This document shows, in pieces, positions 16,397 through 23,982 of a DNA stretch of 64,000 bases. A program made the translations under genes and the position numbers. Position 1 is the first letter of the stretch; the number at the start of each line of letters is the position of its first letter. Source of the DNA: Candidatus Aenigmatarchaeota archaeon (GTDB lineage Archaea; Aenigmatarchaeota; Aenigmatarchaeia; QMZP01; QMZT01). The notes under the pieces were generated by a model, which saw nothing but the letters and a program-made list of their open reading frames with translations, made no database searches and was not told where the DNA came from. Location of the stretch: positions 1 to 64,000 of the forward strand of contig JAFGCI010000003.1 in assembly GCA_016932735.1 (NCBI GenBank), written 5' to 3'.

Positions 16397-17176
16397 TTAT
16401 TTTATAATCGTGCATTGGACTTTCTCTCCCAGAATAGCTTTCTTGAGATCGTTTTCTTTCAGACCGTTTATTATCCATGTTTCAATTCCATCATCCGCCA
16501 TCTGGAGGCTCTTTTCTATTTTAAAAATCATTCCGCCGGTAACATCTGCAACCCCGTCTGAACCATATATGTGTTTTTTTATTTCATCAAAATTGTCCCT
16601 TGTTATTATAGGTATTGTTTTCTCTTTACTGTCGTAGACGCCGTCTGTTTTTCCGCACATTATTATCTTTTTTGCGCCAAGCCTTTTTGCAAGATATGCA
16701 AATTCCTCATCGGTCGATGCAATGCAGCATCCCTTCCCAGTGTCCATTGCCACATCCCCATGTATGACGGGAAGCATTCCTCTTCTTAGCATCTCTTCCA
16801 AGGGTTTAATATAGAAATCCTTTATCTCCCCGTTCATGCATATGGACGACGATGACGTTGAAATGTGTATAGCATTAAGATTTCTTTGAAGAAGCTTGTT
16901 TACGACTATTCTGTTAAGCCCGACGGCATCATCCGAAACCATTGCAAGGCCGTATGCGCTTCCATCGCTGACAAAGCCTTCATTTGTCCTGTACTTCTTT
17001 GCCGAGACGTGGCCGAACGAGCCTGCGCCATGGCCTATAAGAAGCCTGCAGCCGGCTTTGACGGTTTCGGCTATTTCATCGCACATCCTGTCGAGGACGT
17101 CTTCCCTCAGTGTATAGGGCTTTGATTTATCGGTTATAAGCGAGCCCCCAAGCTTCACCATAATCAGTTCTTTCAT
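16397..17176 (-). CDS. ipk: Isopentenyl phosphate kinase
   Basis: 259 residues from the ATG at 17176, which overlaps the UbiX stop as ATGA; the track start is 12 nt earlier. An amino-acid-kinase fold is evident: VKLGGSLITDKSKPYTL, GHGAGSFGHVSA (with the catalytic His of the GHGxGSFGH motif), VIHGDVAMD and CGKTDGVYD. It phosphorylates isopentenyl phosphate to isopentenyl diphosphate, the last step of the archaeal mevalonate pathway. It closes a five-gene operon with the preceding pathway enzymes. Confidence 0.93.
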   Translation of the reverse strand: MKELIMVKLGGSLITDKSKPYTLREDVLDRMCDEIAETVKAGCRLLIGHGAGSFGHVSAKKYRTNEGFVSDGSAYGLAMVSDDAVGLNRIVVNKLLQRNLNAIHISTSSSSICMNGEIKDFYIKPLEEMLRRGMLPVIHGDVAMDTGKGCCIASTDEEFAYLAKRLGAKKIIMCGKTDGVYDSKEKTIPIITRDNFDEIKKHIYGSDGVADVTGGMIFKIEKSLQMADDGIETWIINGLKENDLKKAILGEKVQCTIIK

Positions 17177-17736
17177 TCTGAGCCCCATCTTCTGTATAGA
17201 TTATTTTCAATATCCATTATATCAAGGATTTTACCTACGATGTGCTTTTCCATATCTTCTATTGTTTTCGGTTTTGAATATAAAGACATTACCGGAGGAA
17301 GAATTATACCACCTGCCTTCGTGACGGTTTCCATGTTCTTTATATGAATATAGTTCAGCGGGGTCTCCCTTGTCACGAGAACAAGTTTTCTTCTCTCTTT
17401 AAGCATGACATCGGCTGCGCGCAGAAGAAGGTTGTCTGAAAATCCGTTAGCAACGCCTGCAAGAGTCTTCATGCTGCATGGAATAATTATCATCCCATCA
17501 GTTTTGAACGAGCCTGAAGCTATCGGGGAAAAGAAGTCCTTCTGGTCATATACGTGGTCTGCAAGCTTTCTTACATCTTCGATATCTTTTCCTGTCTCAT
17601 GTTTCAGTATCTTATCTGCCTGCTCTGTTATTACAAGATGCGTTTCAATATTCTTTTGCTTTTTCAGAAACTCGAGAAGCGTTAAAGCTAAGGAAACCTC
17701 CGATGTCCCCGTTATTCCGACAATTATCCTTTTCAT
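17173..17736 (-). CDS. ubiX: Flavin prenyltransferase UbiX
   Basis: 187 residues, Rossmann-like flavoprotein. Family signatures: IIVGITGTSEVSLALTLLEFL, IIIPCSMKTLAGVANGFSDNLLLRAADVMLKERRKLVLVTRETPLNYIHIKNM, and GGIILPPVMSLY. It attaches dimethylallyl phosphate to FMN to make the prenylated cofactor needed by UbiD. Both ends overlap neighbours by ATGA, which indicates translational coupling within the operon. Confidence 0.95.
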   Translation of the reverse strand: MKRIIVGITGTSEVSLALTLLEFLKKQKNIETHLVITEQADKILKHETGKDIEDVRKLADHVYDQKDFFSPIASGSFKTDGMIIIPCSMKTLAGVANGFSDNLLLRAADVMLKERRKLVLVTRETPLNYIHIKNMETVTKAGGIILPPVMSLYSKPKTIEDMEKHIVGKILDIMDIENNLYRRWGSE

Positions 17737-18116
17737 TTCTTCTCAACCAGGCCCTTTTCAGCATCGACCAGAAGATGGTCGCCTGTTTTCAATCCGCTTA
17801 AATCTATCTTGTCGACGCAAGGTATCTCGGAGATTATGGCACCGACCGCAACAACTGTTTCAGTTTCCTTGTTTATTATAGCAAGAGGAGCCTTTCCGTT
17901 CTTCTTGAGCCGATACATTGTATATGACCCGACAGTCGAGCCTTTTCCTGTCGGGAAGACGAGAACCTTTCCTGCCATCGACTTCCCTTCAAGTTCATGC
18001 CCCTGATCAGTAATTATTCCTGTATCAGGATCCACTCCGCCGTAGAATGATATAGGATCCTTTGTTACGATAGCAATGCCCTCGACTTTTCCAGCGCAGA
18101 TTTTTCTTCCGTTCAT
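17733..18116 (-). CDS. Phosphomevalonate dehydratase small subunit (DUF126/AcnX)
   Basis: 127 residues: AGKVEGIAIVTKDPISFYGGVDPDTG, GHELEGKSMAGKVLVFPTGKGSTVGSY and AVGAIISEIPCVD are the swivelling-domain signatures of the DUF126/AcnX small subunit. With the large subunit encoded just upstream it forms the aconitase-like enzyme that dehydrates 5-phosphomevalonate to trans-anhydromevalonate 5-phosphate in archaea. Overlaps both neighbours by 4 nt. Confidence 0.92.
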   Translation of the reverse strand: MNGRKICAGKVEGIAIVTKDPISFYGGVDPDTGIITDQGHELEGKSMAGKVLVFPTGKGSTVGSYTMYRLKKNGKAPLAIINKETETVVAVGAIISEIPCVDKIDLSGLKTGDHLLVDAEKGLVEKK

Positions 18117-19288
18117 TCTTTCACCGCCAAATCAATACACTCTTCAAGCGTTCTGTATGCAATCTTAAACTTGTTTTTCCCTCTTCCATAAAAAACGCCT
18201 TTTCCGGAATTCGTTGCAATGCCTTTGAATCTGCCTTTCAGAGGGGCCACTACATGGCATGTATCGCAAGCGAATTTGGCTCCGGATTCTTCAATGGCTT
18301 TCGAATATCCGAGCTCGTCAGCCTTCTTTTTTATCGGTCTTGCAACGCCTATCCAGAACTCTTTATGGACCTTTTTGCCTTTGAGAAGACCTGATATTTT
18401 CTTCAGTTCATCAAGACTGCAATGAGGGCATCCGATGAATACGAAATCGACATCGTCTGTATCGTTCATCTCGGAAAGTGCATTTTTCATGTCATCTTCT
18501 GTAACATCAAAAGATTCTGACGGCTCATCGTAATCATTTGGTGTGATTCCTTCTATATGATATATCGGAGCTGAGCCGTATGTAACAATTGATGCAGAGA
18601 ATGATTTGAGGTCATCTGTTGTCGCCTTCCCGATTCCTTTTATCAAAGGAACCTTTCCTTCGGCCTTCTTTCCGATAATCATCCCGAGAGCGCCAAAAAG
18701 CATAGGATTATCGACCTTTGCTTTTACATTAACAATGAATCCGGGTTGTCTCTTTTCATCAAGATGATATCCGTATTCCGGAGTGAATCCTGTAAGGGCG
18801 GATGCGATCGTGCTCGGGCCTCCTTCCTTGTTAGTGTATGCCCCAAGGACGGAATTCGCATAAGTAACTGCGCTCGATTCTCCCCATGCTATATGGTCTC
18901 CCTTATCGGGTTTGTTTCCGATGAAATACGGGGTGCAGGTGCATGTCGTCTCGACGTCCATCTTCCTGAACGCATCAATTACCATTATCTGCTTTTTAGC
19001 AAAATCCTCCGGTATTCCGAGAGCTTTCCAGTTCTCGATATCCATTCCGGCCGGGTTCAGTGTCGTCTTGACCCTCACCTTCCCGTCGGATGCCATCTCC
19101 TCAAGGAATTCGAGGCCGGCATCGCCAAGATTATCGTAGCTTACTCCTGAAATCTGGACGCTCTTTACGGGCAACAGCCTCTTCGCGCCGAAAATCTCCC
19201 CGAGAGCGACAAGTATCTCCATTGACTTTCTGACAGCATTACCGTGCTTTCCGGAAAGCATGTCTTTTTGTTCCTGCGTTAACTGCAT
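18113..19288 (-). CDS. Phosphomevalonate dehydratase large subunit (AcnX)
   Basis: 391 residues, AcnX family. It begins MQLTQEQKDMLSGKHGNAVRKSMEIL and has the conserved TCTCTPYF, WGESSAVTYANSVLGAYTNKEGG, IGCPHCSLDEL and FACDTCHVVAPL segments; the spaced cysteines hold the iron-sulfur cluster. Partner of the DUF126 subunit. Its start is 3 nt after the UbiD stop. The assignment to phosphomevalonate rather than another AcnX substrate rests on the operon with UbiD, UbiX and isopentenyl phosphate kinase. Confidence 0.92.
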   Translation of the reverse strand: MQLTQEQKDMLSGKHGNAVRKSMEILVALGEIFGAKRLLPVKSVQISGVSYDNLGDAGLEFLEEMASDGKVRVKTTLNPAGMDIENWKALGIPEDFAKKQIMVIDAFRKMDVETTCTCTPYFIGNKPDKGDHIAWGESSAVTYANSVLGAYTNKEGGPSTIASALTGFTPEYGYHLDEKRQPGFIVNVKAKVDNPMLFGALGMIIGKKAEGKVPLIKGIGKATTDDLKSFSASIVTYGSAPIYHIEGITPNDYDEPSESFDVTEDDMKNALSEMNDTDDVDFVFIGCPHCSLDELKKISGLLKGKKVHKEFWIGVARPIKKKADELGYSKAIEESGAKFACDTCHVVAPLKGRFKGIATNSGKGVFYGRGKNKFKIAYRTLEECIDLAVKE

Positions 19289-19290
19289 AA

Positions 19291-20571
19291 TTAAACCTCC
19301 AGATAATCTTTAATGTCGATTTCCATCGGCTTCTTCGGCTTCTTGAAATCTTCAGGATTCTTTCCCCACGGAATTGTCAGGTCGAACCCGACTTTGCATG
19401 TCTCTCTCGTATTGGGGTCTGCCGAAGGGTCAAGAGACGAACCCTTTGATTTGGGGAATATATAGATGTCTTTATCTCCCTGGAATCTTGTTGCCATCGC
19501 CCATTCAATCTCTGACGGATTCGTTATGTCGATATCATCATCAACGATAAAGACGTGCTTCATTGATTTATGGCCTTCGAATGCGGCATCTATGGCCTTC
19601 TTGCCGTCCTCCGGACCTTTCTTTTTTATCTTGACAGCTGCATGAAGCCATGAGCATCCTCCCGGTGTGACAAGGACGTCCCTACAGTCGCAGACTTTGC
19701 TAACTTCTTTCCATATTGTTGGCTCTCTTGGCATGCCCATAAGTACTTTATGTTCAAGGCCGCCCGGAAGAAGTGCATGGTACAACGAATCCTTCCTTCT
19801 GAACATTTTTTTGAGATGAAACACCCTTTCTTCCCTGATTATATCCGGCGTTTCAGTGAGGTCAAGGAACGGGCCCTCTTTAGTTCTTCTGCCCGTTGTT
19901 TCGAATATCATAACCAGCTCGCTTTCAGGAACTGTATGACCGCCGAGCTCAACGAGTTTAACATCGCCCATCCCGTTTGCAATATTTATTTCGCTGTTGC
20001 CCGTTTTTGTCGATATGGCGGCCGCAAGCATCATCGGTATCGTGTTGCCGACGCAGACGGCAAATTCATTAAGGCCTCTTTCAAGGAATGTATTGAAATC
20101 GCGCGGAAGTATTCTCATCACGACATTTTCCTTATCTATTATCATCGTTCTCTGATAAGATGCATTGATTCCGTATTCGGGGTCCTTTGCAATGATAATA
20201 GAAGATGCGATGTAGGGACCTCCATCAAAAGGATAATATGTGAGAATGGGTATTTTAGATAAATCCGGTTCGACTTCTTCATAATCAGAAGAACCCATTG
20301 TCTGCGGTTCTTTCGGATTCTCAATTGCACTCATAAGAGCCGGTATGATTTTATCCTCAGTCGTCTCAAGACCGAGAGCTACAAGCTCTCTTGTAGAGCA
20401 GACATTGGCAACAACCGGCATGTCAAATCCCTTTACGTTCTCAAAAATCAAAGGCTTTCCGTCAAGCTCTTTCATCACGGATGAAACTTCATATTTGACA
20501 TCGACTTCTTTTCTGATATGAACAAGAAGCCCCCTATCATCCAAAAGACTGACAAACTCTCTTAAATTCAA
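19291..20571 (-). CDS. ubiD: Anhydromevalonate phosphate decarboxylase (UbiD family)
   Basis: About 426 residues. UbiD-type features include MNLREFVSLLDDRGLLVHIRKEVD, the SYQRTMIIDKENVVMRI and KTGNSEINIANG strands, and VFIVDDDIDITNPSEIEWAMATRFQGDKD near the C-terminus, with the catalytic E/D residues. It decarboxylates trans-anhydromevalonate 5-phosphate to isopentenyl phosphate using UbiX cofactor. The track start (20586, MRVIY) places the sequence GAGGGTGAT inside the gene; that is better read as the ribosome binding site for a TTG start at 20571, giving the usual MNLREF N-terminus. First gene of the operon. Confidence 0.92.
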   Translation of the reverse strand: MNLREFVSLLDDRGLLVHIRKEVDVKYEVSSVMKELDGKPLIFENVKGFDMPVVANVCSTRELVALGLETTEDKIIPALMSAIENPKEPQTMGSSDYEEVEPDLSKIPILTYYPFDGGPYIASSIIIAKDPEYGINASYQRTMIIDKENVVMRILPRDFNTFLERGLNEFAVCVGNTIPMMLAAAISTKTGNSEINIANGMGDVKLVELGGHTVPESELVMIFETTGRRTKEGPFLDLTETPDIIREERVFHLKKMFRRKDSLYHALLPGGLEHKVLMGMPREPTIWKEVSKVCDCRDVLVTPGGCSWLHAAVKIKKKGPEDGKKAIDAAFEGHKSMKHVFIVDDDIDITNPSEIEWAMATRFQGDKDIYIFPKSKGSSLDPSADPNTRETCKVGFDLTIPWGKNPEDFKKPKKPMEIDIKDYLEV

Positions 20572-20671
20572 ATAAATCACCCTCATTAGATTAATTATAT
20601 GACTATTTGATTTACAGTTTTTAAGAGTTTAATTGAGAAATCGTCAATGTATAAAAAGAAATATTAAGGAA

Positions 20672-21739
20672 TTATTTCAACGCAAAATATGTTGATGCTA
20701 GATTACTTTTTCTTCCAGTGACATGTGACTGTGGGTTATTGTATCCTGTTTCCTGACACAGTTCTGCTATACGACCACTCATTTTTGTGGTAACCAAACC
20801 ACTTTTTCTAAACCCTTCACCATACCTTTTTCTTGTTTGGTGGCTTTCGAGCGGCCATATTGAATTGGTTCCGTAATCATGACCCTGTTCTTTTAATAAC
20901 CCAAGATAAGCATTCCAGAATTTCCATATATCTCTGATAGCATTTGCTTCGGCTGGATCATTTGGTAGTTCGAAATTATCTCCTTTCAGATTGTACGTTT
21001 TTTTCCAATTCTCTAATCCTTGTTCTTTTTTTGGCCAATCCATTGTCTTAAGCATCTCGTATACAAGCCCGGGATGCTCCCATCCGCCATGATGCCAATC
21101 TGCCGAAGCGAAAATTCCGCCTTTTTTCAACGCATCTGCAAATGCCTGATAAGGAATGTCAGGGTCATGATGCATTGCTGCAACCTGCATTATCGTGTCA
21201 AATTCCGGCTGAACTATCTTCTGTGGTATTTCGTCCTGCCTCATCTCTACAGTACCTGCTACCTTTGCTCCTGCTTTCTGAAGCTTCTCTCTTGCTATTT
21301 CAAGAGTTTTTGATGCGGGATCGGTTAAGACGAATTCAACATCACCGTTAAAGTTAGGGTCGCTTTTCAAAGAATTGTATACTTCAAGAGCTGAATCTCC
21401 TGCACCAGAACCTATCTCAAGTATCCTGAAAGTACTCGGCGGCTGCATCTTCAGGTGCGTGGATATTATCTTTGCATTCGCTTCGCGTAATTTCTGGTTA
21501 TAATTCACCCCGTCAAATGCCATTTCTGAAGCTTTTCCTATTATTCCGTGCTGGGAAGCATCGCCAAGAGCATATTCGTTCATATATTCGCTTCTTCCTG
21601 CTTCTATGAGTGCTGTCTGTTCAATTGGCCTTCTCCAGCTGATTCCATAGTTCTTCCAGTCCTGCATGGGCACTCTTAAGGCTGAACCCATTTTCATGGG
21701 CATGAGCGACTCATCGTGAAATGGGATTGTTATTGACAT
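20672..21739 (-). CDS. Class I SAM-dependent methyltransferase, unknown substrate
   Basis: 355 residues. Residues about 70-260 form the Rossmann methyltransferase: FRILEIGSGAGDSALEVY (SAM-binding motif I), FVLTDPASKTLEIA (motif II), DTIMQVAAMHHDPDIPYQAF and GGIFASADWHHGGW. The N-terminal 70 and the C-terminal 100 residues do not match a family I know. It follows the HAD-like gene by 17 nt on the same strand, so the two are likely one operon. Function unknown. Confidence 0.7.
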   Translation of the reverse strand: MSITIPFHDESLMPMKMGSALRVPMQDWKNYGISWRRPIEQTALIEAGRSEYMNEYALGDASQHGIIGKASEMAFDGVNYNQKLREANAKIISTHLKMQPPSTFRILEIGSGAGDSALEVYNSLKSDPNFNGDVEFVLTDPASKTLEIAREKLQKAGAKVAGTVEMRQDEIPQKIVQPEFDTIMQVAAMHHDPDIPYQAFADALKKGGIFASADWHHGGWEHPGLVYEMLKTMDWPKKEQGLENWKKTYNLKGDNFELPNDPAEANAIRDIWKFWNAYLGLLKEQGHDYGTNSIWPLESHQTRKRYGEGFRKSGLVTTKMSGRIAELCQETGYNNPQSHVTGRKSNLASTYFALK

Positions 21740-21756
21740 TCATGAAAACCTCTATC

Positions 21757-22614
21757 TTATACACAATGCCTACCTATGGTTCTTCTATCCTGAACAATGT
21801 CTATGAAAGGTTCTAACGATTTCTCTTCCTGAACAAGTATAGGTATCCCGGCTTTAACGAATTGGCCCGTATGGGCTTTTGTCGGATTAAATCCAATTGC
21901 AATTCCACCTGCTTCCATAACAGGTTTCAATAGATGCTCTACATTTTCTCCGGAATCGTCTATTACAGCGACCTGAGATAACGGAGTTTTTGCTCTTATG
22001 AGATAATTAAAGAAATTCTGGATTTTGTTATATTTCTCTGTTTCACCTGTAAGAACAGCTGTTGGAGAATTTAGGTGAATTACGCTGTATGTTGTTTTTA
22101 CACCACCTATATCGAGTATGGGTGGTACACCGCCACCTGCTGTCATGCGGTGTTTTATCCTCTGGTGGTCTATCATCGGACCCATTCCGTCACTAAAAAG
22201 ACTTTGGCTCAATCCGGCTTTTCTGAATGCCTCTGTAGCAGCTTCGAAGCCGTTTATGTATCGTATTCCTTCAGAAGCCCGTTTAGCATCATCTATTGTT
22301 GCCCCTCTAAGTATATACTGTTTTCCCGCCTTGACATTCTCTTTCGATATAAGCGGGTCATCCGAACCGGGTTTTTTCATTTCATAAAGTCCCGCGGTCA
22401 TAAAGGCAGCCAAATCAGAAATTGTTTTGATTTCTCTTCCGCCAAAATCCTGTTGCCATCTGGAAACATCTGTATCAGTAAAAATACCCCTTTGTTTGAG
22501 ATAGCTCACGTGTTCTGCCGGATCAGCTTTATTATATTCGGCTAAAATTGAAGTTGTATAGCTATCATGGGCAACTTTATCGAAGTCCCAACCCACAAGA
22601 ACAATATTTGACAT
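21757..22614 (-). CDS. HAD-superfamily phosphatase-like protein
   Basis: 285 residues. The order VGWDFDKVAHDS (DxD nucleophile region), AVLTGETEKYNKIQ (motif II/III region) and VAVIDDSGENVEHLL (acidic motif IV) matches HAD hydrolases, as does the final GIAIGFNPT strand of the phosphoserine-phosphatase-like group. It probably dephosphorylates a small molecule. It is transcribed with the downstream methyltransferase. An AT-rich divergent promoter region separates it from the 90-residue gene at 22709. Confidence 0.68.
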   Translation of the reverse strand: MSNIVLVGWDFDKVAHDSYTTSILAEYNKADPAEHVSYLKQRGIFTDTDVSRWQQDFGGREIKTISDLAAFMTAGLYEMKKPGSDDPLISKENVKAGKQYILRGATIDDAKRASEGIRYINGFEAATEAFRKAGLSQSLFSDGMGPMIDHQRIKHRMTAGGGVPPILDIGGVKTTYSVIHLNSPTAVLTGETEKYNKIQNFFNYLIRAKTPLSQVAVIDDSGENVEHLLKPVMEAGGIAIGFNPTKAHTGQFVKAGIPILVQEEKSLEPFIDIVQDRRTIGRHCV

Positions 22615-22708
22615 TAATAATCACCTTTTAATTATATTATTAACTATTTAACAGTAACATATATAAAGCCTATTATTAATATAATATTAGGTACTTTGAG
22701 GTGAGATA

Positions 22709-22981
22709 ATGAAAGCTTTAGCGTATGGTAAGGTTTTGGGTGCAGTAAATGGGTCTGTTGATCCTTCATCATCAATCGAAAGCACATATTTCGGCGGGTA
22801 TAATCTGGGAAAGAATGGTTTCGATATTTTCTATCCGAGTAAGCAAGCGAGAACGGATGTTCTTGTAGCTTACTGTACGCCTAAAACGAAAACTATAAAA
22901 TTAGCGATGCCATCCTGTGCAATGACCAAACCTCTTATAGCAGCTTCTGAAGAACTTGGCTATCATCTGGAAGCGAATTAG
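22709..22981 (+). CDS. Small hypothetical protein
   Basis: 90 residues, MKALAYGKVLGAVNGSVDPSSSIESTYFGGYNLGKNGFDIFYPSKQ..., with an excellent GAGGTGAGAT ribosome binding site. It contains two Cys and no recognised motif. It ends 7 nt before the convergent mevalonate kinase stop. The composition is like its neighbours. Function unknown. Confidence 0.6.
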   Translation: MKALAYGKVLGAVNGSVDPSSSIESTYFGGYNLGKNGFDIFYPSKQARTDVLVAYCTPKTKTIKLAMPSCAMTKPLIAASEELGYHLEAN

Positions 22982-22987
22982 TAAAAA

Positions 22988-23929
22988 CTATTTCGCTCCA
23001 ATAAACGTCTTAATCGCATCAAATCCGGACTCTTTTACCGCTTTCAGCACCTTTTCCTGAAGCTCTTTTCCGGGTGTCAGGAGTATGACGCTTCCTCCCC
23101 TGCCTGTTCCGGTTAGCTTTCCACCAAGGGCACCTTTTGTTTTTCCTGCTTTGATTATCTTCTCTATTTCAGGGCATGAAAGCGTCATCTCACGAAGTAT
23201 GTCCTGTTTTTCATCCATGAGAGAGCCAAGTTTCTTCATGTCAAAATCTCCGATAGCCTCTTTTGCCTCATCGAAGATTTTCATGTAATCAGAAAACAGT
23301 TTATCGTACTTTTCCGGCTCCGCTTCCTTTTTTGAGCGGATATCAGATACGACTTCCTTTGTTTCCTGTGTTATTCCTGTATTGGCAAGAACGATTTCCA
23401 CAGGCTGTTTTATCTTCATCCTTTCTATCTGGTTAGGACCGCCTTCAAGATTCTTCTTGAAGACGAGAAGCCCTCCATATGTGGACGCTGTGTTGTCTAT
23501 TCCCGAAGGCGTTCCGGCTGAACCCTTCTCGCCTTCATAAGCGATTTCGTTTATCTGGTCGTCATTCAAGCCTAAACTGAAATGATCATTAAGCGCGCGG
23601 GCGATTGATGTCGCAAGGGCGGCGCTTGAGCCTTTCCCGCTTGCGCATACAAGATTGCCTCCCAAAGTTATCTTAAGTGGTGTTTTTTGCGTGTCAATAT
23701 TCATGAATTTGAACATGAGTCCAAGTGCTCTATCCCTTTCACCCAATTTTTTCTCTTTGTAGCCCGGAGTTTCCGGACGATTGTCAACTATTGTAAGTCC
23801 TTCTTTTCCATCCACCACCACTGCTGTTGTAACGTTGCCCATAGCAGAAACTATCGCAGGATATCCGTAAACAACTATATGCTCGCCGAATAAAATAACT
23901 TTTCCAAAACCCTTTCCATGACCTGTCAT
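22988..23929 (-). CDS. mvk: Mevalonate kinase
   Basis: 313 residues, GHMP kinase. GKVILFGEHIVVYGYPAIV is the N-terminal substrate motif, CASGKGSSAALATSIARAL is the GHMP ATP loop (PxxxGLGSSAA type), and LGGKLTGTGRGGSVILL is the C-terminal motif 3. It makes 5-phosphomevalonate, the substrate of the dehydratase encoded about 4 kb away. GGGGTGTT precedes the ATG. Confidence 0.95.
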   Translation of the reverse strand: MTGHGKGFGKVILFGEHIVVYGYPAIVSAMGNVTTAVVVDGKEGLTIVDNRPETPGYKEKKLGERDRALGLMFKFMNIDTQKTPLKITLGGNLVCASGKGSSAALATSIARALNDHFSLGLNDDQINEIAYEGEKGSAGTPSGIDNTASTYGGLLVFKKNLEGGPNQIERMKIKQPVEIVLANTGITQETKEVVSDIRSKKEAEPEKYDKLFSDYMKIFDEAKEAIGDFDMKKLGSLMDEKQDILREMTLSCPEIEKIIKAGKTKGALGGKLTGTGRGGSVILLTPGKELQEKVLKAVKESGFDAIKTFIGAK

Positions 23930-23982
23930 ATTAACACCCCGAGAATATGGTTAAAGATGGTGTTTTCGTAAATAAGTATGTT

